Source of the DNA: RH-AL1 sp964243435
Lineage (GTDB): Bacteria; Pseudomonadota; Alphaproteobacteria; Rhizobiales; Beijerinckiaceae
Assembly (NCBI GenBank): GCA_964243435.1
Contig: CAXTFM010000001.1
Location: 40,772-104,771, forward strand
DNA length: 64,000 bases
Direction: 5' to 3'
The notes below the pieces were generated by a model. It had not been told where the DNA came from and ran no database searches. It saw nothing but the letters and a program-made list of their open reading frames with translations. The position numbers were made by a program, and so were the translations under genes. Below are positions 33,021 to 41,193 of the stretch, in pieces. Numbering within the stretch: position 1 is the first letter of the stretch; every line of letters starts with the position of its first letter.

Positions 33021-34787
33021 GTGGCCACCCGCCTCCCCCGCAAGGACGTGGTCATCGTCGGGCTCGGCTGGACCGGTTCCATCATGGCGCTCGAACTGGC
33101 GCGCGCCGGGCTCGACGTGGTGGCGGTCGAGCGCGGGCCGTGGCGCGACACGGCGACCGACTTCAACATCGGCACGGCGGCGGACGAGCTGCGCTACGGA
33201 TTGCGCCACGAGCTGTTCCTCAGCCCGGCCCAGGAAACGCTGACCGCCCGCAACCGCCCCGACCAGGTAGCGCTGCCGATCCGGCGCTGGGGCAGCTTCC
33301 TGCCCGGCAACGGGGTGGGGGGCGCCGGCGTCCACTGGAACGGGCAGACGTGGCGCTTCCACCCCGACGACTTCACCCTGCGCAGTCGCATCCTGGAGAA
33401 GCAGGGCGAAGCCGCGTTGCCGGCCGGCAACCACATCCAGGACTGGGGCGTCACCTACGACGAACTGGAGCCGTACTATGACCGCTTCGAGTACACCTGC
33501 GGCATCTCGGGGGTCGCCGGCAACCTCAAGGGCGTGATCCAGCCCGAGGGCAACCCCTTCGAGGGGCCGCGCGAGCGCCCCTACCCGACGCCGCCGCTGC
33601 GTCAGGGCTACGCGCAGGAGCTGTTCACCAAGGCAACGCGCGAACGCGGGCTGCGCCCCTTCCCTCGCCCTTCGGCGAACCTGTCGACCGCCTACACCAA
33701 CCCCTACGGCTGCACGCTGGCGCCCTGCACCTATTGCGGCTTCTGCGAGCGGTTCGGCTGCGCCAACTATTCGAAGTCGAGCCCGCAAACCTGCGTGCTG
33801 CCGGCGCTCATGCGCGAGAAGAGCTTCGAGGCGCGTACCAATTGCGAGGTGACCAAGGTCGACCTTGCGCCCGATGGCAAGCGGGCAACGGGCGTCACCT
33901 ACATCGACACGGAGGGGCAGGAGTGGCAGCAGCCGGCCGACCTCGTGCTGCTCTGCGCCTACGGGTTGTTCAACGTGCGCATGATGCTGCTGTCGGGCAT
34001 CGGCAAGCCCTACGACCGCGACCGCAACGAGGGCGTCGTCGGGCGCAACTACGCCTACCAGACCGGCTCGGGCGCGACCGCCTTCTTTGACAACGCGCGC
34101 TTCAATCCCTTCGCCGCCGCGGGGTCCCTCGGTGTCGCCGTCAACGAATACAACAACGGCGCCCTCGACCATGCCGGCCTCGGCTTCGTCGGCGGGGCGT
34201 CCGTCACCTGCGCCTACACCAACGGGCGGCCGATCACCTACCGCCCCGTGCCGCCGGGCACGCCGACCTGGGGCAGCGCCTGGAAGCGCGCCACCGCCGA
34301 CACCTACCAGAAGGTGACGGGCGTCGGCGCCCAGGGCAGCGTGATGAGCTACCGCGACTGCTACCTCGACCTCGATCCGACCTACAGGGACCCGCTGGGA
34401 CGCCCCCTGCTGCGCATGACCTTCGACTACCAGGACAACGAGCGGAAGATGGCGCGCTGGATGGCCGAGCGCTGCGTGGAGATCGCCAAGGCCATGGGCG
34501 CGAAATCGACCACCATGAGCACCATCACCGGTCCCTGGTCGGTGGTGCCCTACCAGACGACGCACAACACCGGCGGCGCGGTGATGGGCGCCGACCCGAA
34601 GACCAGCGCGGTCAACCGCTACCTGCAGGCCTGGGACGTGCCCAACGTGTTCGCGATCGGCGCCAATGCCTTCCCGCAGAACGCCGGCTACAACCCGACG
34701 GGCACAGTCGGCGCGCTGACCTATTGGGCGCTCGACGCGATCAAGGGAACGTACCTGAAGAATCCCGGACCGCTGGTGCCGGCGTGA
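33021..34787 (+). CDS. GMC-family flavoprotein dehydrogenase, large subunit
   Basis: 588 residues, GTG start. FAD dinucleotide fold near the N-terminus with G14-L-G16-W-T-G19 and acidic VVAVERG. The GMC C-terminal catalytic region contains the His-Asn motif TTHNTGGAVMG followed by NVFAIGANAFPQNAGYNPTG. A Cys-rich stretch (CTLAPCTYCGFCERFGCANY, about residues 233-252) matches the Fe-S-like or Cys loop seen in gluconate/fructose/glucose dehydrogenase subunits. Likely oxidises a sugar, sugar acid or polyol in the periplasm, passing electrons to the cytochrome subunit that follows. Confidence 0.93.
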   Translation: MATRLPRKDVVIVGLGWTGSIMALELARAGLDVVAVERGPWRDTATDFNIGTAADELRYGLRHELFLSPAQETLTARNRPDQVALPIRRWGSFLPGNGVGGAGVHWNGQTWRFHPDDFTLRSRILEKQGEAALPAGNHIQDWGVTYDELEPYYDRFEYTCGISGVAGNLKGVIQPEGNPFEGPRERPYPTPPLRQGYAQELFTKATRERGLRPFPRPSANLSTAYTNPYGCTLAPCTYCGFCERFGCANYSKSSPQTCVLPALMREKSFEARTNCEVTKVDLAPDGKRATGVTYIDTEGQEWQQPADLVLLCAYGLFNVRMMLLSGIGKPYDRDRNEGVVGRNYAYQTGSGATAFFDNARFNPFAAAGSLGVAVNEYNNGALDHAGLGFVGGASVTCAYTNGRPITYRPVPPGTPTWGSAWKRATADTYQKVTGVGAQGSVMSYRDCYLDLDPTYRDPLGRPLLRMTFDYQDNERKMARWMAERCVEIAKAMGAKSTTMSTITGPWSVVPYQTTHNTGGAVMGADPKTSAVNRYLQAWDVPNVFAIGANAFPQNAGYNPTGTVGALTYWALDAIKGTYLKNPGPLVPA

Positions 34788-36043
34788 GCGGCATGCGCGT
34801 CATCGGGTTCACCGCATCGGTCGCCTTGGCAATACTGGTTGGGTGGTTCGCCTTGCCGCATCGGGCCAGCGCCCTGCCGGACGATTATGCTCTTGTCGAG
34901 CGCGGGCGGGCGCTGACGACGGCGGGGGACTGCATCGCCTGCCATACGCCGGCCGGCGGGCAGCCCTTCTCCGGCGGACGGGACCTCAAGACGCCCTTCG
35001 GCATCATCAAATCCGCCAACCTGACACCCGACATCGCGACGGGAATCGGCGGCTGGAGTGCGGGCGACTTCTACCGTGCCATGCATGAGGGCCGGCGCCC
35101 GGACGGAACCCGTCTCTACCCAGCCTTCCCCTATCCCTACTACACCCGGGTCACGCGCGCCGACAGCGACGCCATCTACGCCTTCATGCGGCGGCTGCCG
35201 CCGACGTCAAAGGCCGTTGACCGCGACACCCTGCCGTTCCCCTTCAACATCCGCCGCGCCATGGCGGCATGGAACGCGCTGTTCTTCACGGCAGGCACTT
35301 TCAAGCCCGACCCGGCCCACTCGGCAGAGTTCAACCGCGGCGCCTACCTGACCGAGGGACTCGGCCACTGCGGCGCATGCCACACGCCGCTGAACAGCCT
35401 TGGCGCCAACAGGGCGTCGCAGCCCTACGAGGGCAACGTCATCCAGGGCTGGACCGCCCCCAACATCACCGCCGACACGCGCGTCGGCATCGGCAGCTGG
35501 AGCGTGGACGAGCTCGTCGCCTACCTCCACACCGGGCACAACGCCCATGCCGCTGCCGGCGGCCCGATGGCGGAGGTGGTAAGCTACTCCACCGCGGCGA
35601 TGCCGGAGGACGACCTGCGCGCCATCGCGATCTACCTCAAGGAGCGCGGCGCGGCGGCAGGGACCGCTCCCGCCCCGCTCCCGCCCGACAACGCGCAAAT
35701 GCAGGCTGGCGCGGCCATCTATGCCGACACCTGCATGGCGTGCCACAAGGTGAACGGCACCGGGGTGGAGGGGCTGTTCCCCCGCCTCGCCGGCGCGCCG
35801 GTGGTGCAGCAGACCAACCCGACCTCGCTGGTGCGGGTCGTCATCCAGGGCAGCCGGTCGGCCGCGACCCGGCCGGCGCCGACCGCGCCCGCCATGCCCG
35901 CGCTCGGCTGGCGCTTGTCGGACCAGCAGGTCGCGGACGTGCTCACATACATCCGCAACAGCTGGGGCAACGCCGCCGCTGCCGTAAGCACGAGTGACGT
36001 CGCCTCGATCGGCGGCAAGCACGAGCTGCGGGCCGAACGGTAG
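34784..36043 (+). CDS. Tri-haem cytochrome c subunit of the GMC dehydrogenase
   Basis: 419 residues from a GTG that overlaps the flavoprotein stop (an ATG three codons later is possible). N-terminal signal/anchor helix (about 1-30). Three haem c sites: C50-IA-C53-H54, C196-GA-C199-H200, C317-MA-C320-H321, the usual number for gluconate/sorbitol/alcohol dehydrogenase cytochromes. It transfers electrons from the flavin subunit to quinone. The stop TAG directly abuts the convergent stop of the next gene. Confidence 0.93.
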   Translation: MSGMRVIGFTASVALAILVGWFALPHRASALPDDYALVERGRALTTAGDCIACHTPAGGQPFSGGRDLKTPFGIIKSANLTPDIATGIGGWSAGDFYRAMHEGRRPDGTRLYPAFPYPYYTRVTRADSDAIYAFMRRLPPTSKAVDRDTLPFPFNIRRAMAAWNALFFTAGTFKPDPAHSAEFNRGAYLTEGLGHCGACHTPLNSLGANRASQPYEGNVIQGWTAPNITADTRVGIGSWSVDELVAYLHTGHNAHAAAGGPMAEVVSYSTAAMPEDDLRAIAIYLKERGAAAGTAPAPLPPDNAQMQAGAAIYADTCMACHKVNGTGVEGLFPRLAGAPVVQQTNPTSLVRVVIQGSRSAATRPAPTAPAMPALGWRLSDQQVADVLTYIRNSWGNAAAAVSTSDVASIGGKHELRAER

Positions 36044-36340
36044 CTATTCAGGGTTCGTAGAGGGCGAGGGACTGCCGCTTGACGGGTCGCCGCCCTGCCC
36101 CGGCGATGCGTTCGGCTTCGCGCCGTCAAGTGCCTTGACGCCACCCTTGGTGTCACCTGTCGCGCCGGTTCCCGCCGTATCGGTCGGGCTTTTCTCCATC
36201 GCACCGCCGCCGACGAGTTCGCTGCCCGAGCCTTCGGCCGCTTGGGCGCACGCCAGCGTGCAGGATGCTGGGATGAGGAGTGCGACGACGCCGGCGCAGG
36301 CGGTGCTCGAAGCAAAAGCGCGGCGGTGGACGAGGTTCAT
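36044..36340 (-). CDS. Small exported hypothetical protein
   Basis: 98 residues from the ATG at 36340, which has AGGAG seven bases upstream. Signal peptide about residues 1-32 (VVALLIPASCTLACAQA). The mature part is Gly/Ser/Thr/Pro-rich and probably unstructured (GDTKGGVKALDG, PSSGSPSPSTNPE). Found convergent with, and abutting, the dehydrogenase cytochrome gene. Function unknown. Confidence 0.6.
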   Translation of the reverse strand: MNLVHRRAFASSTACAGVVALLIPASCTLACAQAAEGSGSELVGGGAMEKSPTDTAGTGATGDTKGGVKALDGAKPNASPGQGGDPSSGSPSPSTNPE

Positions 36341-36619
36341 GGGAGAACTCCTGATCTTGATCGGATCACCGCATCTTCGTGGGAAATGGAAGCGCGCTCG
36401 GCAGCGGTCAACGCTGCCTGCTCGCCTGCTTACAGGCGAAGGCCAGTCCGAGCAGCTTGCCCTCACTCCATGGAAGGCCAAGCTCGTCCATTCCGACTGG
36501 AACGTCGAGCGGTACCTGTTCGGTCGGCGTCTAAATGCCGAGCGTCATCTGCGGAGCGTTCAGTGCAGCAGCGTTTCGGGCGCGCTTGTCGTGTTGGCAA
36601 GGCAAACTGGCGCATCAGT
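36341..36619. other. Gene-free stretch
   Basis: About 280 bases between the start of the small exported gene and the stop of the hydrolase gene, both leftward. It should hold the promoter of the small gene. No repeat, hairpin with T run or coding remnant was seen. Confidence 0.4.
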
Positions 36620-37447
36620 CTAATGTGCTGTGCCTACAGCGGGCAGCAGTCTCACCGTTTCTGCGAGGAAGCGAAGCAGGAGGCGGTTGAACGGCGCGGG
36701 CGAGTCCAGGCTGGAGATATGGCCGGCGTCGGCGATCACGTCGAATGCTGCATGCGGTACGAGATCGGCGGTGCGTCTCGAAAGATGCGTCGGGATAAGC
36801 CGGTCGTCTGCGCCGGACACGACCAGGGTGGGCAGGTCGACCCGAGGCAGCGCCGCGGCGACGTCGAAGCCCACCATGCCGCGGGCGACGTTGGCCATTG
36901 AACGACCGGACACGCCCGACAGGACGCTGCGCCACAGGTCGAGCGCCGCGACGCCGGCCGGGCTCGAACGGAAACGCTCGTTCACCAGCATCGGCCAGGT
37001 CTTCTCCAGGCGGGCCAGCGGTCCTCCCCCACCCTCGAAGTCGCCGATCCAGCCCTCGACGGCAGGACGCATCCCGACGTTCTCCGCCCGCGAGTCGGCC
37101 ACCACCATCGCCGTCACGCGGTCGGCGTGGTCGACCGCCATCTGCTGCGCGACCATGCCGCCGAGCGACAGGCCGCACACCGCCGCGCGTTCGATCGCCA
37201 AGACATCGAGCAGCGTCACCATGTCTTGCGCCAGGTCCGGCACGGTGGTCACGTCGGCAGCGGCGGCGGACAATCCGTGCCCGGCGAGATCGGGCATCAC
37301 GGCGCGGTAGCCCGCATGTACGAGCGCCGCCGCCTGCGACGCCCACACCAGCCCGTAGTTGGTGAACCCGTGCACGAGCAGGACGGGCGGCCCCTCGCCG
37401 ACGGCCTCGTAGTGCAGTCTCGAGCCACGGGAGTTGTAGAAGGGCAT
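36620..37447 (-). CDS. Alpha/beta hydrolase
   Basis: 275 residues, ATG at 37447 two bases after the upstream transporter gene stops. Oxyanion HG (26-27, LLVHGFTN), nucleophile Ser94 in GLSLGGMVAQ, acid in SGADDRLIP, His in DAGHISSLDSPAPF. Pattern fits the 3-oxoadipate enol-lactonase-like branch, but substrate is not certain. Co-transcribed with an MFS transporter, so it likely processes the compound that transporter carries. Confidence 0.88.
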   Translation of the reverse strand: MPFYNSRGSRLHYEAVGEGPPVLLVHGFTNYGLVWASQAAALVHAGYRAVMPDLAGHGLSAAAADVTTVPDLAQDMVTLLDVLAIERAAVCGLSLGGMVAQQMAVDHADRVTAMVVADSRAENVGMRPAVEGWIGDFEGGGGPLARLEKTWPMLVNERFRSSPAGVAALDLWRSVLSGVSGRSMANVARGMVGFDVAAALPRVDLPTLVVSGADDRLIPTHLSRRTADLVPHAAFDVIADAGHISSLDSPAPFNRLLLRFLAETVRLLPAVGTAH

Positions 37448-37449
37448 GG

Positions 37450-38832
37450 TCAGGCGCTCAGCTCGGCGTTGATCTGTTCCAACGACTTCCCCCGCGTTTC
37501 CTTGCCGAGGACCAACATGGTCGTCCCGTTGACCAGGAGCGCCACGGCGAGGGTGACGAAGAACAAATAGGCGCCCGCGTGCGCCGCAAGGATGGCGCCG
37601 AGCAGCACGGGGGCGACGATGCCGCCGATGCGCTGCCAGCCGGCGGCCCAGCCCGTGCCGGCGCCGCGGAACCGCGTGGGGTAGATTTCGCTGACGTAGG
37701 TGAACAAGGGGCCGCCGCCCGAGCCCGCGCCGAAGAAGGCCGTGACGGCGCCGAGCACGACGACGAGCGGCCCGCTCTCGGCCAAGCCCCAGACCAGCAT
37801 CAGGGCGGCGCCGGCGAGCGCGAAGCCGGCCAGGGCCGGGCGGCGCCCGATCCGGTCCAGCAGGAACCCGGATGCGATGTTGCCGAGCGCGCCCGAGCCG
37901 GTGACGGCGGCGGTGAAGGCGAAGCTGCGCACCACGGGGAAGCCCATGCGAACGAAGACGCTGGGCAGCCAGACCGCCAGGCCCACGAACACGGTGCCGG
38001 CGCAGAACTGCATGATCCACACGCCCAGCGTGGTCCTGAGGTAGCCGCGTCGGAGCAGGTCGCCGAGGCGCCCCGCCACCGCCGGGGGCAGGTCGGGCGA
38101 CGCCACCGCCTCCGGCGTCACCGTGCTCAGCCAGCGGGCGATGCGCTCCGCCTCGTCGAGACGGCCGCGGGCGATGAGGAACCTGACGGACTCCGGCAGG
38201 CGTGCGATGAGCGGCACCAGGACGAGGGAAGGCAGCGCGCCTGCCACGAACATGCCCCGCCACGAGAAGGCGGGCACGATGAAGATCGCCGCGATCGCGG
38301 CAACGAAGCTCGCGCCCTGCCAGAAGAACACGCTGGAGGCCAACAGGACGCCGCGGCGGCGCTCCGGCATGAACTCGCTGAGATAGGTGAAGACGAGCGG
38401 CACCTCGGCGCCCAGACCGAAACCCTCGATGATGCGAACGATCAGCAGGGACCGGTAGTCCCAGGCGAAGGTGGCCGCCAGGCTGGTCAGGCCGTAGAAG
38501 CCGACGGCGAAGAGGAGGCAGCGCTTGCGGCCGATGCGGTCGGCAAGCATGCCGATCGCGAGCGAACCGGCGAGCATGCCGATGAACACGCTAGAGGCGA
38601 GGTAACCGATCTCGACGGGCGCCAGCTTGAACTCGCCGGCGATGCCGGGCAGCACGTAGCCGATCATGCTGATGTCGAAGCCATCGAACAGGTGGCCGAG
38701 GACCACGGTCGCATAAAGCGCGACGTGCCGTCGTGTCAGGCCCGATTGGTCGAGGCAGCCGATGACCTGCTGCGGCGTCGGGCGCGGTTCCAGCATCGTC
38801 GAGCCCGAGATGGCCGTATCGGTCGTAACCAT
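37450..38832 (-). CDS. MFS transporter, aromatic acid/H+ symporter-like
   Basis: 460 residues from the ATG at 38832. Twelve helices. The first helix has HLFDGFDISMIGYVLPGIAG, and the TM2-3 loop has GMLADRIGRKRCLLFAVG, as in aromatic-acid and sugar-acid symporters (AAHS type). The C-terminal loop PTRFRGAGTGWAAG and the ending TRGKSLEQINAELSA also fit. Operon with the downstream alpha/beta hydrolase. Confidence 0.88.
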   Translation of the reverse strand: MVTTDTAISGSTMLEPRPTPQQVIGCLDQSGLTRRHVALYATVVLGHLFDGFDISMIGYVLPGIAGEFKLAPVEIGYLASSVFIGMLAGSLAIGMLADRIGRKRCLLFAVGFYGLTSLAATFAWDYRSLLIVRIIEGFGLGAEVPLVFTYLSEFMPERRRGVLLASSVFFWQGASFVAAIAAIFIVPAFSWRGMFVAGALPSLVLVPLIARLPESVRFLIARGRLDEAERIARWLSTVTPEAVASPDLPPAVAGRLGDLLRRGYLRTTLGVWIMQFCAGTVFVGLAVWLPSVFVRMGFPVVRSFAFTAAVTGSGALGNIASGFLLDRIGRRPALAGFALAGAALMLVWGLAESGPLVVVLGAVTAFFGAGSGGGPLFTYVSEIYPTRFRGAGTGWAAGWQRIGGIVAPVLLGAILAAHAGAYLFFVTLAVALLVNGTTMLVLGKETRGKSLEQINAELSA

Positions 38833-39034
38833 GCAGGAAACGTGAGCAGGCGCCGTGCCATGCCGCTCCCTTGCCAGAGCTAGACTTGCGAAATGCACAG
38901 GCCGGACCCCGGCGCAAGCAATGGCCGGCCCAGTCCGGAACGGGCTGGCTCTGGCAAGCTGAACGGATGTTCGCTTCAGGGTTCGCCAGCACGCCATGGA
39001 AACGGCCGACATGGGTGCGCAGCGGTCATGCGCT

Positions 39035-40876
39035 TCAGCGGTAGCCGGCTGCCTGCAACTCGAACAATGCCGCATAGCGCCCGCCTCTCGACACGAGTTC
39101 GGCGTGCGATCCGGCCTCTTCGACGCGTCCACCCTCCAGAACCACGATGCGATCGGCCATGCGGACCGTGGAGAAACGGTGCGAAATGATCAGGCAGGTC
39201 CGGCCTCGGGAAAGCTCGCGGAAGCGGAGGAACACCTCGTACTCGGCGCGGGCATCGAGCGCCGCGGTGGGCTCATCGAGGATCAGCACCTCCCCGTCCC
39301 GCATGTAGGCGCGGGCGATGGCCATCTTCTGCCATTCGCCACCCGACAGTTCGACGCCGTCCTTGAAACGCCGTCCGAGCGGCTGGGCATAGCCAAGCGG
39401 GAGCCGGTCGATCACGCGATCGGCCAAGGCGCGCTCGGCGGCGTTGACGACCCGTTCGCGCTCGTCGATGCGCGCGATCGACCCCACCCCGATGTTCTCG
39501 GACGCCGAGAAGCTGTAATGGACGAAATCCTGGAGAATGAGAGCGATGCGGGCGCGCAACGCATCGAGAGCGAACGCCCGGAGATCGATGCCGTCGATCG
39601 TGATGCGCCCTTCGGTCGGATCATAAAGGCGCGACAGAAGCTTCACGATCGTCGTCTTGCCGGCACCGTTCTCGCCAACCAGTGCCACCACTTCGCCGGC
39701 GCGGATCTCGAGATCGAGATGGCGCACCGCCCACTTTTCGGCGTCGTGGTAACGGAAGCCCACGTCCTCGAAGCGGATGCGGGAGCGGATCGGCACCGGA
39801 AACGCCACGGGCTGGTCGGGTGAGCGGATAGCCGGAACGATGTTGAAGAAGGAGAACAGGTCGTCGAGGTACACGGCCTGGGACGCAAGCTGAGAGAAGC
39901 CGAGCAGCAACCCTTCCAGCAACGACCGCAGTCGCAGGAGCGCTCCCGCGAGGAAGCCGAGGTCACCGATCGTGATCGCACCGTCGAGGGTGCGCTTGAG
40001 GATCACGGCGTAGCCCGCGTAGTAGCTGAGCGCGCTCACGGTGGCGAAGAGGCCGCCCCACAGCGCGCGCCGCGCCGCAAGGCGCCGGGTCTCCCCGTAC
40101 ATGAGCGCGGACAAGCTCGCGAAGCGGTCCGACAGGAAATCCTGGAGGGCGAAAAGCTTGATCTCCTTTGCCGTCTCGACGCTCGCGCCGAGGTAGCGCA
40201 GGTAGTCGACCTGGCGTCGTTCCGGCGTGCGCCCATAGGCAAGGCGATAGCCTTCGCGGTTGAAGTGCAGCTCGCCCAGCGCCGCCGGGAGCAGCGTCAG
40301 CACAAGCACAACAAGCAGCCACGGGGCATAGGCTGCGAAGCCGATCGCCAGCGCGACCACCGTCATAGCGTCCTGGGCCTGCCCGAAGACGAGCTGCAGG
40401 ATGGAGGAGCGGCCCGTGACCTGTCGGCGGGCGCGGTCGAGTCTGTCCTGCTGATCGGGGGACTCGAACTGTTCGAGGTCCAGCATCGCGGCGTGGCGCA
40501 TCAGGGCGAGGCTGGCGGAGTCCGAGTAGCGCTGGCCGAGCAGATCCCCGACGAGGGTGCTGGCCCGACCCAGCAGGTCGGACAGGATGCCGAGAACGGC
40601 TTCGGCCGACACGAGGACGGCGACATGGCTGAGACGGCCCATCGCCAGCCCGTCGCCGATGCCCAAACCGGGATGCGGCAAGCGCACCTCGGTCACCACG
40701 GCGTCGATGATCAGCTTGCCGACATAAAGCGCCGCGGGCGGCAGGACGGCACGCATCAGGCGGAGGACGACGGTGGCCAGCATCAGCCTCGGGCTGGTTC
40801 GCCAGACGAGCCGGAACAGCTTCGGCAGATTGTGCAACGAGCCGAAACGGCCGCGAAAGGCAGCTCCGGGGCTCAC
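39035..40876 (-). CDS. ABC exporter, fused permease and ATPase
   Basis: 613-residue half-transporter. The N-terminal six-helix domain (about 1-330) is followed by an ATPase with Walker A GENGAGKT, signature LSGGEWQKMAIARA, Walker B EVLILDEPTAALDA and switch His in LIISHRFSTVRMAD. Long N-terminal hydrophilic stretch (SPGAAFRGRFGSLHNLPKLF). Likely functions as a homodimer exporting lipids, peptides or drugs. Substrate unknown. No partner gene beside it. Confidence 0.9.
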   Translation of the reverse strand: MSPGAAFRGRFGSLHNLPKLFRLVWRTSPRLMLATVVLRLMRAVLPPAALYVGKLIIDAVVTEVRLPHPGLGIGDGLAMGRLSHVAVLVSAEAVLGILSDLLGRASTLVGDLLGQRYSDSASLALMRHAAMLDLEQFESPDQQDRLDRARRQVTGRSSILQLVFGQAQDAMTVVALAIGFAAYAPWLLVVLVLTLLPAALGELHFNREGYRLAYGRTPERRQVDYLRYLGASVETAKEIKLFALQDFLSDRFASLSALMYGETRRLAARRALWGGLFATVSALSYYAGYAVILKRTLDGAITIGDLGFLAGALLRLRSLLEGLLLGFSQLASQAVYLDDLFSFFNIVPAIRSPDQPVAFPVPIRSRIRFEDVGFRYHDAEKWAVRHLDLEIRAGEVVALVGENGAGKTTIVKLLSRLYDPTEGRITIDGIDLRAFALDALRARIALILQDFVHYSFSASENIGVGSIARIDERERVVNAAERALADRVIDRLPLGYAQPLGRRFKDGVELSGGEWQKMAIARAYMRDGEVLILDEPTAALDARAEYEVFLRFRELSRGRTCLIISHRFSTVRMADRIVVLEGGRVEEAGSHAELVSRGGRYAALFELQAAGYR

Positions 40877-40918
40877 GTGGTGCTCGCGACGGTCATGGCG
40901 CCATCGGGTGGGTCGACA

Positions 40919-41100
40919 TCATCGTCGCGTCTGCGCCCTTGCTCCCGCAGCAGGCACCCCCTGGATGGAGGGTGCAGGCAGGGCGAGGAACGACGCCAGC
41001 GACGCCTTGTCGGTTCGCCCGCACCGCTCCAGCATCGGAAAGGCGTGGTTTGCCCCGTCCGCGGTGACAATGGTCGCAGCTGCGCCAAGCCACGCTCTCG
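40919..41100 (-). pseudogene. Possible alpha/beta hydrolase C-terminal fragment
   Basis: Between the exporter and putA, one leftward frame reads AWLGAAATIVTADGANHAFPMLER, then KASLASFLALPAP, and stops at 40919. The GANHAFPMLER part resembles the catalytic-His region of alpha/beta hydrolases (AGHFPMLERP). No N-terminal domain is present. This is a weak resemblance, offered as a candidate only. Confidence 0.3.
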
Positions 41101-41193
41101 CCCGCCGACCAGCCCGCAGCCTCCGTCTGCTTTGGGAGTCATCGCGAGTGGTGCTCGGATGGTCGACTTGGGCGCGTGGCGGACGATCGATGG

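Noticed and set aside
36041..36046. Abutting convergent stops TAG/CTA
   Set aside because: Neat, but a simple consequence of compact convergent genes. No further signal.
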